From NCBI RefSeq assembly GCF_001667775.1, contig NZ_LZJI01000099.1, positions 1-33,992 of the forward strand: DNA of 33,992 nt. Direction: 5' to 3'. Positions 1 through 9,549 of the stretch are shown here, piece by piece; position 1 is the first letter of the stretch, and each line of letters opens with the position of its first letter. The translations under genes and the position numbers were made by a program. The notes under the pieces are model-generated. The model made no database searches, was not told the DNA's origin, and saw only the letters and a list, made by a program, of their open reading frames with translations. The stretch is from Mycobacterium sp. E1747 (GTDB lineage: Bacteria; Actinomycetota; Actinomycetes; Mycobacteriales; Mycobacteriaceae).

Positions 1-110
1 GGCTGAAGCTGGGGAAGCCGGTGGGTGGCGTGGACGGCCCCTGCTGCGCGGACTGTTGGGGCCCCGATTGCGGTGCGGCCTGCGCGCCTAAGTCGGGACG
101 TGCGCCGAGA

Positions 111-1478
111 GTGACACGGGTGGAAAACAGCCGGCCAGCGGGCGCTCGCCAAGCGCGTGACCTTGTCCGGGTCGGGTTCGGCCCGGCGGTGGTGGCCTTG
201 GTCGTCATCGCCGCGGTCACACTGCTGCAGTTGTTGATCGCCAACAGCGACATGACCGGCGCGCTGGGCGCGATCGCGAGCATGTGGCTGGGCGTGCACC
301 AGGTGCCGGTCTCGATCGGCGGCCGCGAGCTGGGCGTGATGCCGCTGTTGCCGGTGCTGTTGATGATCTGGGCCACCGCGCGCAGCACGGCCCGCGCCAT
401 CTCGCCGTATTCCTCGTGGCTGGTGATTCGGTGGGTCGTCGCGTCGGCGCTCGGCGGGCCCCTGCTGATCGCCGCGATCGCCCTGGCGGTCATCCACGAC
501 GCGTCGTCGGTGATCACCGAGCTGCAAACGCCCAGTGCCCTGCGGGCATTCGCCAGCGTGCTGGTGGTGCACACGATCGGCGCCGCGTTCGGCCTGTGGT
601 CGCGGGTGGGACGACGGGCGTTGGCGGCGTCGCCCCTGCCGTTGTGGCTGGGCGATGCGCTGCGCGCCGCGTCCGCCGGGGTGCTGGCGTTGTTCGGGCT
701 CTCCGGCTTGGTCACCGCGGCCTCGCTGGTGGTGCATTGGGCCACGATGCAGGACCTCTACGGCATCACCGAGTCGATATTCGGCCAATTCAGCCTCACG
801 GTGCTGTCGACGTTGTACGCGCCCAACGTCATCGTCGGCGCCTCGGCGATGGCGGTCGGGTCCAGCGCTCACCTCGGCTTCGCGACCTTCAGTTCGTTCA
901 CCGTCTTCGGCGGCGACATCCCCGCGCTGCCGATCCTGGCCGCGGTGCCCAGGCCGCCGCTCGGGCCGGTGTGGGTCGCCCTGCTCATCATCGGCGCCTC
1001 GTCTGGGGTGGCGGTCGGACAACAGTGCGCCCGACGCGCGTTGCCGTTGATCCCGGCGCTGGGCAAGCTCCTGGTCGCATCGGTCGCCGGCGCGTTGGCG
1101 ATGTGCCTGCTGGCGTACGGCGGCAGTGGCCGGCTGGGCAACTTCGGCGATGTCGGCGTCGACCAGGGCGCCCTGTTGGTCGGGGTGTTCTTCTGGTTCT
1201 CGGTCGTGGGCGGCATCACGCTGGTGATGAGCGGCGGCATCAGGGTTCGGCCCCGACGGCGCAAGCCCGTGCCGGCCGCGGAAGAACCGGCGGACTTTGC
1301 GGAGGTCTTTGAAGAGCCGGCGGCCGAGCCGGACGACGAGTCGCCGGCCGACCACGACGACGTGGACGCGGACGGCGCGCCGGTCAGCGATGACGATGCA
1401 TCGATGAGCGACGACGACGACGCGACACCGCCCCACGGCGCGGGGCCGAGCGCGACCAACCGCGAGTCCGACGAGTAG
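111..1478 (+). CDS. perM: DUF6350 membrane protein, PerM-like cell division factor
   Basis: Multi-pass membrane protein of the DUF6350 family, the Rv0955/PerM type, which in M. tuberculosis supports cell division (reported through FtsB stability) and persistence; that role is known from the family and not visible here. The sequence shows a run of hydrophobic segments from about residue 20 to 390 and then a highly acidic Asp/Glu/Pro tail of about 65 residues that should be cytosolic and disordered. The reading frame is open from the window edge, but I choose the GTG at 111, which gives 455 residues and drops a Cys-rich, unlikely N-terminus; a GTG at 120 is also possible. Positions 1-110 hold no gene I can support. 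purN follows 21 bases later in the same direction, so the two may share a transcript. Identity is fairly sure, the start less so. Confidence 0.85.
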   Translation: MTRVENSRPAGARQARDLVRVGFGPAVVALVVIAAVTLLQLLIANSDMTGALGAIASMWLGVHQVPVSIGGRELGVMPLLPVLLMIWATARSTARAISPYSSWLVIRWVVASALGGPLLIAAIALAVIHDASSVITELQTPSALRAFASVLVVHTIGAAFGLWSRVGRRALAASPLPLWLGDALRAASAGVLALFGLSGLVTAASLVVHWATMQDLYGITESIFGQFSLTVLSTLYAPNVIVGASAMAVGSSAHLGFATFSSFTVFGGDIPALPILAAVPRPPLGPVWVALLIIGASSGVAVGQQCARRALPLIPALGKLLVASVAGALAMCLLAYGGSGRLGNFGDVGVDQGALLVGVFFWFSVVGGITLVMSGGIRVRPRRRKPVPAAEEPADFAEVFEEPAAEPDDESPADHDDVDADGAPVSDDDASMSDDDDATPPHGAGPSATNRESDE

Positions 1479-1499
1479 CTGCCACTAGGCTCTCTGCTT

Positions 1500-2147
1500 G
1501 TGGCCGAACCGCTCCATGTGCCCCCGAGTGCGCCGGCACGGGTGGTAGTGCTGGCATCGGGCACCGGGTCGCTGCTGAGCTCCCTGCTCGACGCCGCCGT
1601 CGGCGAGTACCCGGCCCGCGTGGTCGCCGTCGGCGCCGACCGCGACTGCCTGGCCACCGAGATCGCCGCGAGGGCGGCGCTGCCGACGTTCACCGCCCGG
1701 CTCAGCGACCACCCCGACCGCGCCGCCTGGGACGCGGCCGTCACCGAAGCCACGGCCGCGCATTCACCCGACCTGGTGGTGTCGGCGGGCTTCATGAAGA
1801 TACTTGGGCCACAGTTTCTTTCGCGGTTCTACGGACGGATCATCAACACCCACCCGGCGTTGCTGCCAGCGTTTCCTGGTGCGCACGGAGTGGCCGACGC
1901 GTTGGCCTACGGCGTCAAGGTCACAGGTTGTACGGTTCATCTGGTGGACGCCGGTACGGACACCGGGCCGATCTTGGCCCAGCAGTCCGTGCCGGTGCTC
2001 GACGGCGACAGCGAAGAAACCCTGCATGAACGCATCAAGGTCACCGAACGGAAGCTCCTGGTGGACGTGGTGGCCGAGATCGCGACCGGAGGCCTGACGC
2101 TGGTCGGAAGAACAGCGACGATCGGACGAAAGGCGACCAAGCGATGA
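1500..2147 (+). CDS. purN: Phosphoribosylglycinamide formyltransferase PurN
   Basis: Transfers a formyl group from 10-formyltetrahydrofolate to glycinamide ribonucleotide, the third step of de novo purine synthesis, in the cytosol. The 215-residue length is normal for the family. The catalytic Asn-x-His pair is visible as N116 and H118 in a NTHPALLP motif, and the catalytic aspartate is D154 in the DAGTDTGPI stretch, the same 38-residue spacing as in the Escherichia coli enzyme (N106, H108, D144). The start is GTG. The end overlaps the start of purH by four bases (ATGA), so the two are translationally coupled, as expected for two enzymes of one pathway. No oddities. Confidence 0.96.
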   Translation: MAEPLHVPPSAPARVVVLASGTGSLLSSLLDAAVGEYPARVVAVGADRDCLATEIAARAALPTFTARLSDHPDRAAWDAAVTEATAAHSPDLVVSAGFMKILGPQFLSRFYGRIINTHPALLPAFPGAHGVADALAYGVKVTGCTVHLVDAGTDTGPILAQQSVPVLDGDSEETLHERIKVTERKLLVDVVAEIATGGLTLVGRTATIGRKATKR

Positions 2148-3727
2148 GCACCGACGACTGGCCGGAGACGGCGAAACGGCCGATCCGCCGCGCGTTGATC
2201 AGCGTGTACGACAAGACCGGCCTCGTCGACCTCGCCCGCGGACTGACGGACGCGGGCGTCGAGATCGTATCGACCGGATCGACGGCGAAGACCATTGCCG
2301 ATAAGGGCATTCCGGTCACCCGGGTGGAGGAGCTGACCGGCTTTCCCGAGGTGCTCGACGGGCGGGTCAAGACGCTGCACCCGCGGGTGCACGCCGGCCT
2401 GCTCGCCGACCTCCGCAAACCCGAACACGCCGCGGCGCTCGAGGAACTCGGTGTTGCCGCATTCGAACTCGTTGTCGTCAACCTGTATCCGTTCAGCGAG
2501 ACCGTCGACTCCGGCGCCAGCATCGACGAGTGCGTCGAACAGATCGACATCGGCGGGCCGTCGATGGTCCGGGCAGCCGCGAAAAACCATCCCAGCGTGG
2601 CGGTGGTCGTCGACCCGCGCGGCTATGACGGCGTGCTCGCCGCGGTGCGGCACGGCGGCTTCACCCTCGCCGAGCGAAAGAAGCTGGCGGCGCTCGCGTT
2701 TGCGCACACCGCGGAGTACGACATCGCCGTGGCGGGCTGGATGGAGTCGACGCTGGCGCCCGAGCATCCGCCGACCGCGTTCCCCAAATGGCTTGGGCGC
2801 AGCTGGACTCGCACGGCGATGCTCCGCTACGGCGAGAACCCGCACCAGCAGGCGGCGCTCTACAGCGACCCCGGCGCCTGGCCGGGACTGGCGCAGGCCG
2901 AGCAACTGCACGGAAAAGAGATGTCGTACAACAACTTCACCGACGCGGACGCCGCCTGGCGGGCGGCCTTCGACCACGAAGAGACCTGCGTCGCGATCAT
3001 CAAGCACGCCAACCCGTGCGGGATCGCCATCTCGTCGGAATCGGTGGCCGACGCGCACCGCAAGGCCCACGAATGCGATCCGCTGAGCGCCTTCGGCGGG
3101 GTCATCGCGGCCAACGCCGAGGTCAGCCTCGAGATGGCCGAGTACGTGAGCACCATCTTCACCGAGGTCATCATCGCTCCCGCCTACGCGCCGGAGGCGT
3201 TGGAAGCCCTGACCCGCAAGAAGAACATCCGCGTGCTGCTGGCCTCCGAGCCGCTGACCGGCGGCACCGAGCTGCGGCCGATCAGCGGTGGGCTGCTGGT
3301 CCAGCAACGCGACGAGCTCGACGCGCACGGCGACAATCCGGCGAACTGGACCCTGGCGACGGGATCACCGGCCGACCCCGCCACGCTGACCGACCTGGTC
3401 TTCGCCTGGCGGGCGTGCCGTGCGGTCAAATCGAACGCCATCGTGATCGCCGGCGGCGGCGCCACCATCGGCGTGGGCATGGGACAGGTGAACCGGGTGG
3501 ACGCCGCACGGCTTGCGGTGGAAAGGGGCGGCGACCGGGTCCGCGGCGCGGTCGCGGCCTCGGACGCGTTCTTTCCCTTCCCCGACGGGCTCGAGACGCT
3601 GACCGCCGCCGGGGTCAAGGCGATAGTGCATCCCGGCGGCTCGGTGCGCGACGACGAGGTGACCGCGGCGGCAGCCAACGCCGGCGTCACGTTGTACCTC
3701 ACCGGTGCCCGCCACTTCGCCCACTGA
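2144..3727 (+). CDS. purH: Bifunctional AICAR transformylase / IMP cyclohydrolase PurH
   Basis: Catalyses the last two steps of IMP synthesis: formylation of AICAR, then ring closure. The N-terminal MGS-like cyclohydrolase domain covers about residues 15-150, with the typical ISVYDKTGL opening and the [11 protein letters not shown] motif near residue 75. The transformylase domain follows, with LRYGENPHQ near residue 227 and the conserved KHANPCG motif near residue 287. The length of 527 residues is normal. The ATGA overlap with purN shows an operon. A short perfect palindrome (TGAACGTTCA, 3724-3733) spans the stop codon but lacks a T-run, so I do not call it a terminator. Confidence 0.97.
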   Translation: MSTDDWPETAKRPIRRALISVYDKTGLVDLARGLTDAGVEIVSTGSTAKTIADKGIPVTRVEELTGFPEVLDGRVKTLHPRVHAGLLADLRKPEHAAALEELGVAAFELVVVNLYPFSETVDSGASIDECVEQIDIGGPSMVRAAAKNHPSVAVVVDPRGYDGVLAAVRHGGFTLAERKKLAALAFAHTAEYDIAVAGWMESTLAPEHPPTAFPKWLGRSWTRTAMLRYGENPHQQAALYSDPGAWPGLAQAEQLHGKEMSYNNFTDADAAWRAAFDHEETCVAIIKHANPCGIAISSESVADAHRKAHECDPLSAFGGVIAANAEVSLEMAEYVSTIFTEVIIAPAYAPEALEALTRKKNIRVLLASEPLTGGTELRPISGGLLVQQRDELDAHGDNPANWTLATGSPADPATLTDLVFAWRACRAVKSNAIVIAGGGATIGVGMGQVNRVDAARLAVERGGDRVRGAVAASDAFFPFPDGLETLTAAGVKAIVHPGGSVRDDEVTAAAANAGVTLYLTGARHFAH

Positions 3728-3768
3728 ACGTTCAGCGCGTGGGGCGATTACGCAACGCGTAGCGTGGA

Positions 3769-5163
3769 GTGGTGCCATCACCCAGCAATCTGCCCCGCAC
3801 CGTTGGTGAGCTGCGTGCCGCCGGCCATCGTGAACGGGGAGTCAAACAGGAAATTCGGGAAAACCTGCTGACGCGTCTCGCCGACGGCGCGGATGGGGAA
3901 GCGGTATGGCCGGGCATCTTCGGTTTCGACGACACCGTTCTGCCGCAGCTGGAGCGGGCGCTCATCGCCGGGCACGACTTCGTCCTGCTCGGTGAACGCG
4001 GTCAGGGCAAGACGCGGCTGCTGCGCGCCCTGGTGGGCCTGCTCGACGAGTGGACGCCGGTGATCGCCGGGGCGGAATTGGGCGAACATCCGTACTCGCC
4101 GATCACGCCGGAGTCGATCCGCAAGGCCGCCACCCTGGGCGATGACCTGCCGATCGAGTGGAGGCACCGCAGCGAGCGCTACACCGAGAAGCTGGCCACT
4201 CCCGATACCAGCGTCGCCGATCTGGTCGGCGACATCGACCCGATCAAGGTTGCGGAAGGCCGCAGCCTCGGTGACCCGGAAACCATCGCCTACGGCCTGA
4301 TCCCGCGCGCGCACCGCGGCATCGTCGCCGTCAACGAACTTCCCGACCTCGCCGAGCGGATCCAGGTGTCGATGCTCAACGTGATGGAGGAGCGCGACAT
4401 CCAGGTCCGCGGGTACACCCTGCGCCTGCCGCTGGACGTGTTGGTGGTCGCCAGCGCAAACCCCGAGGACTACACGAACCGCGGCCGCATCATCACCCCG
4501 CTCAAGGACCGGTTCGGCGCGGAGATCCGCACCCACTACCCACTGGAGCTCGACGCCGAGGTGGGCGTCATCGTCCAAGAGGCGCACCTATCCGCGCAGG
4601 TCCCCGACTACCTGATGCAGGTGATCGCCCGGTTCGCCCGGTATCTCCGGGAATCCAACTCCGTCGACCAACGCTCGGGGGTGTCGGCGCGGTTCGCGAT
4701 CGCCGCGGCCGAGACCGTGGCGGCCGCCGCCCGCCACCGCGGCGCGGTGTTGGGGGAGACGGATCCGGTGGCCCGCGTCGTCGACCTCGGCACGGTGATT
4801 GACGTCCTGCGGGGCAAGCTGGAATTCGAGTCCGGTGAGGAAGGCCGCGAGCAGGCGGTGCTCGAGCACCTGCTCCGCCGCGCCACGGCCGACACCGCTT
4901 CCCGGGTGCTCGGTGGCATCGACGTCGGATCCTTGGTGTCCGCGGTCGAGGGCGGTTCGGCGGTTACGACGGGTGAGCGGGTGTCGGCCAAGGACGTGCT
5001 GGCCGCGGTTCCGGCGCTGCCGGTGGTGGACAAGATCGCCGCTAAGGTGAACGCCCAGTCAGAGGGCGAGCGCGCCGCGGCGCTGGAACTCGCCCTGGAG
5101 GCGCTGTATCTGGCCAAGCGGATCGACAAGGTGTCCGGGGAGGGCCAAACCGTCTATGGCTAA
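3769..5163 (+). CDS. MoxR/ChlI-type AAA+ ATPase (Rv0958-like)
   Basis: AAA+ ATPase of the magnesium-chelatase/MoxR group, homologous to Rv0958. MoxR ATPases usually act as chaperones that load or remodel a VWA-domain partner, and such a partner is encoded next door. Visible features are a Walker A loop GERGQGKT at residues 75-82, a Walker B-like strand IVAVNEL at 185-191 in which Asn189 takes the place of the usual Asp, and a sensor-type strand VVASANPEDY near residue 225. The start is GTG at 3769; the next codon is also GTG and could be used instead. The last 8 bases overlap the VWA gene. The true metal or protein substrate is unknown; a real chelatase role is unlikely because no large subunit is present. 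Confidence 0.88.
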   Translation: MVPSPSNLPRTVGELRAAGHRERGVKQEIRENLLTRLADGADGEAVWPGIFGFDDTVLPQLERALIAGHDFVLLGERGQGKTRLLRALVGLLDEWTPVIAGAELGEHPYSPITPESIRKAATLGDDLPIEWRHRSERYTEKLATPDTSVADLVGDIDPIKVAEGRSLGDPETIAYGLIPRAHRGIVAVNELPDLAERIQVSMLNVMEERDIQVRGYTLRLPLDVLVVASANPEDYTNRGRIITPLKDRFGAEIRTHYPLELDAEVGVIVQEAHLSAQVPDYLMQVIARFARYLRESNSVDQRSGVSARFAIAAAETVAAAARHRGAVLGETDPVARVVDLGTVIDVLRGKLEFESGEEGREQAVLEHLLRRATADTASRVLGGIDVGSLVSAVEGGSAVTTGERVSAKDVLAAVPALPVVDKIAAKVNAQSEGERAAALELALEALYLAKRIDKVSGEGQTVYG

Positions 5164-7144
5164 GCCTGTTTCGAGGGGCCATTCCTCGCGCTACTCGGCG
5201 TACACCGGCGGGCCCGACCCGCTGGCCCCGCCGGTGGATCTGCGCGAGGCTCTCGAGCAGATCGGGCAGGACGTCATGGCGGGCACGTCGCCGCGCCGCG
5301 CGCTATCCGAGCTGTTGCGCCGCGGCACCAAGAACACGCCCGGCGCCGACCGGCTGGCGGCCGAGGCGAACCGGCGTCGACGGGAATTGTTGCGCCGCAA
5401 CAATTTGGACGGGACGCTGCAGGAGATCAAGAAGCTGCTCGACGAGGCGGTGCTGGCCGAGCGCAAGGAGCTGGCCCGCGCGCTCGACGACGACGCCCGC
5501 TTCGGCGAACTGCAGCTCGACGCCCTGCCGGCGTCGCCGGCCAAGGCCGTTCAGGAGCTCTCCGACTACAACTGGCGCAGCAACGAGGCGCGCGAAAAGT
5601 ACGACCAGATCAAGGATTTGCTCGGCCGCGAAATGCTGGATCAGCGTTTCGCCGGCATGAAGGAGGCCCTCGAGGGCGCCACCGACGAGGACCGTCAGCG
5701 AGTCAACGACATGCTGAACGACCTCAACGACCTGCTGGACAAGCATGCCCGCGGTGAGGACACCCAGCAGGATTTCCAGGACTTCATGGACAACCACGGC
5801 GAGTTCTTCCCGGAGAACCCCCGCAATGTCGACGAGCTGCTGGACTCGCTGGCCAAGCGCGCCGCGGCCGCGCAACGCTTCCGCAACAGCCTGAGCCCGG
5901 ACCAGCGGGCCGAGCTGGATGCCTTGGCGCAGCAGGCATTCGGGTCGCCGTCGCTGATGCAAGGGTTGAACCGGCTGGACGCGCATCTGCAGGCCGCCCG
6001 GCCGGGAGAGGACTGGACGGGGTCCGAACAGTTCTCCGGCGACAACCCGTTCGGGATGGGAGAAGGCACCCAGGCGATTTCGGACATCGCCGAGCTGGAG
6101 CAGTTGGCCGAGCAGCTGTCGCAGAGCTATCCCGGCGCCACCATGGACGACGTCGACCTCGACGCGCTGGCACGCCAACTCGGCGAGCAGGCCGCCGTCG
6201 ACGCCCGCACGCTCGCCGAACTGGAACGCGCACTGGTCAATCAGGGGTTTCTGGACCGGGGCTCCGACGGGCAGTGGCGGCTCTCGCCGAAGGCCATGCG
6301 CAGGCTGGGCGAGACAGCGTTACGCGATGTGGCGCAACAACTTTCCGGGCGGCGCGGGGAGCGGGACCACCGGCGCGCCGGAGCGGCCGGTGAACTCACC
6401 GGCGCCACCCGGCCCTGGCAGTTCGGCGACACCGAGCCGTGGAACATTTCGCGCACGCTGACCAACGCGGTGCTGCGACAGGCGGGAACGGCCAGCCAGG
6501 ACACCGCCGGATCGCTGAAGATCACCGTCGATGACGTCGAGGTCTCCGAGACCGAGACGCGCACTCAGGCCGCGGTGGCGCTGCTGGTCGATACCTCGTT
6601 CTCGATGGTGATGGAGAATCGCTGGCTGCCCATGAAGCAGACGGCGTTGGCGCTGAATCACTTGGTGTGCACCCGGTTTCGTTCGGATGCCTTGCAGATC
6701 ATCGCGTTCGGCCGGTACGCCCGCACGGTGACCGCCGCCGAGTTGACGGGTCTCGAGGGTGTCTACGAGCAGGGCACCAACCTGCATCACGCGCTCGCGC
6801 TGGCCGGTCGACACCTGCGCCGGCATCCCAACGCGCAGCCCGTCGTGCTGGTGGTGACCGACGGTGAGCCCACCGCTCACCTGGAGGATTTCGACGGTGA
6901 CGGCACGACCGTGTTTTTCGATTACCCGCCGCACCCGCGCACCATCGCCCACACCGTGCGCGGGTTCGATGACATGGCGCGACTCGGTGCCCAGATCACC
7001 ATCTTCCGGTTGGGCAGCGACCCTGGCCTGGCGCGCTTCATCGACCAAGTCGCCCGGCGCGTCGAGGGACGCGTCGTGGTGCCCGATCTCGACGGCCTGG
7101 GCGCGGCCGTGGTGGGCGACTACCTCCGCTCGCGCCGCCGCTAG
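5156..7144 (+). CDS. VWA-domain protein, partner of the MoxR ATPase (Rv0959-like)
   Basis: A 662-residue protein. The first 350 or so residues are helical and charged, rich in Leu, Glu, Arg and Gln, and look like coiled coil. The C-terminal von Willebrand A domain starts near residue 475 with the metal-ion (MIDAS) motif DTSFS, followed by a GTNLHHAL threonine loop and a VTDGEP loop, so the full MIDAS set (DxSxS, Thr, Asp) appears intact. There is no signal peptide or membrane segment, so it is probably cytosolic. MoxR and VWA pairs work together in protein or cofactor maturation; the client here is unknown. The start ATG lies inside the end of the ATPase gene with an 8-base overlap, which argues for co-translation. 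Confidence 0.87.
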   Translation: MAKPVSRGHSSRYSAYTGGPDPLAPPVDLREALEQIGQDVMAGTSPRRALSELLRRGTKNTPGADRLAAEANRRRRELLRRNNLDGTLQEIKKLLDEAVLAERKELARALDDDARFGELQLDALPASPAKAVQELSDYNWRSNEAREKYDQIKDLLGREMLDQRFAGMKEALEGATDEDRQRVNDMLNDLNDLLDKHARGEDTQQDFQDFMDNHGEFFPENPRNVDELLDSLAKRAAAAQRFRNSLSPDQRAELDALAQQAFGSPSLMQGLNRLDAHLQAARPGEDWTGSEQFSGDNPFGMGEGTQAISDIAELEQLAEQLSQSYPGATMDDVDLDALARQLGEQAAVDARTLAELERALVNQGFLDRGSDGQWRLSPKAMRRLGETALRDVAQQLSGRRGERDHRRAGAAGELTGATRPWQFGDTEPWNISRTLTNAVLRQAGTASQDTAGSLKITVDDVEVSETETRTQAAVALLVDTSFSMVMENRWLPMKQTALALNHLVCTRFRSDALQIIAFGRYARTVTAAELTGLEGVYEQGTNLHHALALAGRHLRRHPNAQPVVLVVTDGEPTAHLEDFDGDGTTVFFDYPPHPRTIAHTVRGFDDMARLGAQITIFRLGSDPGLARFIDQVARRVEGRVVVPDLDGLGAAVVGDYLRSRRR

Positions 7145-7166
7145 CCCATCGTCGATCCAGGGATAG

Positions 7167-7186
7167 GTGCCCGCTTCAGCGGGTAC
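7167..7186. repeat. Hairpin between the VWA gene and the aldo/keto reductase gene
   Basis: An 8-bp stem (GTGCCCGC paired with GCGGGTAC, one G-T wobble) closes a TTCA loop, 22 bases after the VWA stop codon. No T-run follows, so it could be a weak factor-independent terminator or a small REP-like element. Confidence 0.4.
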
Positions 7187-7209
7187 ATGGACCCAGAAGG
7201 AGGAGATGC

Positions 7210-8058
7210 ATGAGCAAGGTTCCAACGATCGAACTCAATGACGGTGTGCGCATTCCGCAGCTGGGCTTCGGCGTTTTCCAGATCAAGCCCGACGAGACCG
7301 CGGCGGCGGTCAGGACAGCGTTGGAGATCGGCTACCGGCACATCGACACCGCCGAGATGTACGGCAACGAAAAGCAAGTCGCACAGGGCATCCGCGACGC
7401 CGGGCTCGACCGCGCCGACGTGTTCGTCACCAGCAAGCTCAACAACGGCTTCCACAAGCCCGACGACGCGCGCCGCGCCTTCGACGAGACGCTGAAGGCC
7501 CTGGACTCCGACTACGTCGACCTGTTTCTCATTCACTGGCCGCTGCCGACGCTCTACGACGGTGACTTCGTTTCGACCTGGAAGGTCTTCGAAGAGTTCG
7601 CCCGCGACGGGCGCGCGCGCAGCATCGGCGTCTCGAATTTCCAAGTTGCACACCTGGAGCGGCTCGCCAACGAAACCGACACCGTCCCGTCGGTCAACCA
7701 GATCGAGCTTCACCCGTACTTTTCGAACACGGAGGTCAGGTCGTACGGACGCGAGCACGGCATCGCGACCGAGGCGTGGGCCCCGATCGCGCAGGGCAAG
7801 GTGCTCGACGATCCGGAGATCAACCGCATCGCTGATGCGCGGGGCAAATCGGCGGCGCAGGTGGTGTTGCGCTGGCACATCCAGCGCGGCGACATCGTGT
7901 TCCCCAAGTCGGTCACCCCGGAGCGGGTCAAAGAGAACTTCGAGCTTTTCGACTTCGAGTTGGATGCCTCCGACATGGACGCGATCTCGGCCCTGGACAA
8001 GGGCGAAGCGGGGAGGAACGGTCCCAACCCCGATAAGTTCGACTACGTGCCCGGCTGA
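7210..8058 (+). CDS. Aldo/keto reductase
   Basis: NADPH-dependent aldo/keto reductase of 282 residues, similar to the mycobacterial Rv2971 type, reducing small aldehydes or ketones in the cytosol. The catalytic tetrad is visible: Asp and Tyr in IDTAEMYGNE near residues 46-55, Lys in VTSKLNNG near 75-80, and His in FLIHWPLP near 108. The C-terminal cofactor motif FPKSVTPERVKEN near residue 232 is also present. The start has an excellent ribosome-binding site (AGAAGGAGGAG, ending 4 bases before the ATG). As I recall it, the M. tuberculosis locus has toxin-antitoxin genes here instead, so this position varies between species. It converges with the DUF1707 gene with only 2 bases between them. Confidence 0.93.
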   Translation: MSKVPTIELNDGVRIPQLGFGVFQIKPDETAAAVRTALEIGYRHIDTAEMYGNEKQVAQGIRDAGLDRADVFVTSKLNNGFHKPDDARRAFDETLKALDSDYVDLFLIHWPLPTLYDGDFVSTWKVFEEFARDGRARSIGVSNFQVAHLERLANETDTVPSVNQIELHPYFSNTEVRSYGREHGIATEAWAPIAQGKVLDDPEINRIADARGKSAAQVVLRWHIQRGDIVFPKSVTPERVKENFELFDFELDASDMDAISALDKGEAGRNGPNPDKFDYVPG

Positions 8059-8060
8059 CG

Positions 8061-8663
8061 CTAGCCGCGGGGCCTGCGGGCCTTGCGAACGATGCCGACG
8101 GCACCCCACAGCGAAAAGCCGCGGATGTTCACCTTCGGTGCACCGGGGGTTCCCTGGCCGAGGACGCTGCGGTCGAAGTTGCCCATGACACCGCGGCCGT
8201 GAATCTCGACGTTCACTTCGGGCGGCAGCAAAATCTTGGTCGCCCCCATGATCGAAATCGCACGGATCTCGACCTCCGTGGAGGTGAAGTCGGCGTAGCG
8301 CAGATCCACCACCCCGTTGCCCCAGAAGGCGAAGGTGGTGAGCTTCTTGGGAACGTTCCACCGGCCGCGCCGTTCGAAGCCGCTCAACAGCGCCAACAGC
8401 AGCGTGGACGGCGCCGGGTTCGGCTTGGCACCACGGCGCGGGTTGATCTGTGAGCCCGGCAGGTCGGCGCGCAGCTGATCCAGTTCCTCGTACGTGGTCG
8501 CCGCGTAGGCCCTCGTCAAGCGGTCTTCGTAGTCCTTCATCTGCAGCCGGCCCTGCTCGGCCGCGTACGCGAGCAACTGCGCGAGCTGGATGCGATCAGT
8601 GTCGGCCGCACGCGACGATTCGTCGCGCGTGTCCTTCGCGTCGCGCTGCGCAGAGTTGCTCAT
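8061..8663 (-). CDS. DUF1707 / LiaF-like protein (Rv0966c-like)
   Basis: A 200-residue protein with an N-terminal DUF1707 domain (DTDRIQLAQLL, then an EDRLTRAYAATTYEELDQL stretch) and a C-terminal domain of the LiaF/YvqF beta type, with IRAISIMGATKILLPPEV near residues 125-145. Related proteins are linked to envelope stress sensing, but no function is established for this one. No clear membrane helix is seen. I start at the ATG at 8663, which gives MSNSAQRD; a longer frame to 8699 exists but adds 12 residues without domain support. A 106-base gap separates it from echA7 upstream; I see no clear signal in it. Confidence 0.8.
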   Translation of the reverse strand: MSNSAQRDAKDTRDESSRAADTDRIQLAQLLAYAAEQGRLQMKDYEDRLTRAYAATTYEELDQLRADLPGSQINPRRGAKPNPAPSTLLLALLSGFERRGRWNVPKKLTTFAFWGNGVVDLRYADFTSTEVEIRAISIMGATKILLPPEVNVEIHGRGVMGNFDRSVLGQGTPGAPKVNIRGFSLWGAVGIVRKARRPRG

Positions 8664-8769
8664 TACCCACGAGCCTACGACGTCCGGATTTTGGTGCAAG
8701 ACGATTGGTCAAACTGCAACCTTGCGCCGCGCCGGCAGGTCGGCCCGCGGGGATTTGTTTGACACCTGG

Positions 8770-9549
8770 CTAATCTGCCCAGCTCGGGGCGCGCTTCTGC
8801 AGAAATGCCAGCATGCCTTCGCGCGCTTCGTCGGATATGAAGAGCAGGGCCGATTCTTCGGCGAGGCGCTCGGCGTCGCGGTCGAACCCCTCCAGCACCG
8901 CAGCCGTGGTCAGTGCCTTGGAGGCGGCAAGCCCCTGGGGCGAACCGCGGCCCACGTCGGCGAGCAGCGCCGCCACCGCCGCGTCGACGTCGTCGGCACC
9001 CATCGTGATGAGCCCGATGCCCGCCGCCGTGTCGGCGCCGAATGTCTCGCCCGTCAGGTAGTAGCGCGCCGCGGCTCGCGGTGACAGTTTCGGCAACAGC
9101 GTCAGCGAGATGATCGCCGGGGCGACGCCGATCCGGGCCTCGGTGAGGGCGAACGTGCTGCGCGGACCGGCGACGGCGATATCGCACGCGCCGACGAGTC
9201 CAAACCCCCCCGCGCGGACATGCCCGTTGATGGCGGCGATCACCGGCAGTGGCGAGGAGACGATGGCCCGCATCACCGCGGTCATCTCGCGGGCCCGGGC
9301 GACGGCCATTTCGAAGGGATCACCCGCGCCCGCCTCGCTCAGATCGGCGCCCGCGCAGAACGTGTTGCCGGTGTGCCCCAGCACCACCGCGCGCACGGCG
9401 GGGTCGGCCGCGGCGTCACGCAAGCCTTGATGCAGCTGCTCGACGAGCGCGGTCGAGAGGGCGTTGCGGTTGTGGGGCGAGTTCAGCGTCAGCCGCGCGA
9501 ACGGCCCGCCGGTGTCGGCCGGACCGGCGTAGTCGACCAGCGTTTCCAT
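8770..9549 (-). CDS. echA7: Enoyl-CoA hydratase/isomerase family protein EchA7
   Basis: Crotonase-fold hydratase of 259 residues, last gene of the minus-strand acyl-CoA operon. The oxyanion-hole regions are visible as FCAGADLSEAG near residue 64 and GHVRAGGFGLVGACDIAV near residue 110. The glutamate of the TEARIG motif near residue 137 is kept. The other usual catalytic glutamate, found in the GGxCE motif of short-chain hydratases, is replaced by a Gly/Leu stretch, as I remember for LiuC/AtuE-type methylglutaconyl-CoA hydratases. It may therefore hydrate a branched glutaconyl-type CoA ester. Its ATG shares one base with the fadE12 stop (TGATG). Confidence 0.88.
   Translation of the reverse strand: METLVDYAGPADTGGPFARLTLNSPHNRNALSTALVEQLHQGLRDAAADPAVRAVVLGHTGNTFCAGADLSEAGAGDPFEMAVARAREMTAVMRAIVSSPLPVIAAINGHVRAGGFGLVGACDIAVAGPRSTFALTEARIGVAPAIISLTLLPKLSPRAAARYYLTGETFGADTAAGIGLITMGADDVDAAVAALLADVGRGSPQGLAASKALTTAAVLEGFDRDAERLAEESALLFISDEAREGMLAFLQKRAPSWAD

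Noticed and set aside
284..1312. Long plus-strand open frame of 342 codons inside perM
   Set aside because: Arg/Ala/Gly-rich shadow in a second frame of high-GC DNA; no domain, and perM explains the region.
1937..3328. Minus-strand open frame of 463 codons opposite purN and purH
   Set aside because: Antisense shadow; the composition is that of a reverse-complemented GC-rich gene.
3724..3733. Palindrome TGAACGTTCA at the purH stop as a terminator or operator
   Set aside because: Only 10 bases, no loop or T-run, and no second copy seen.
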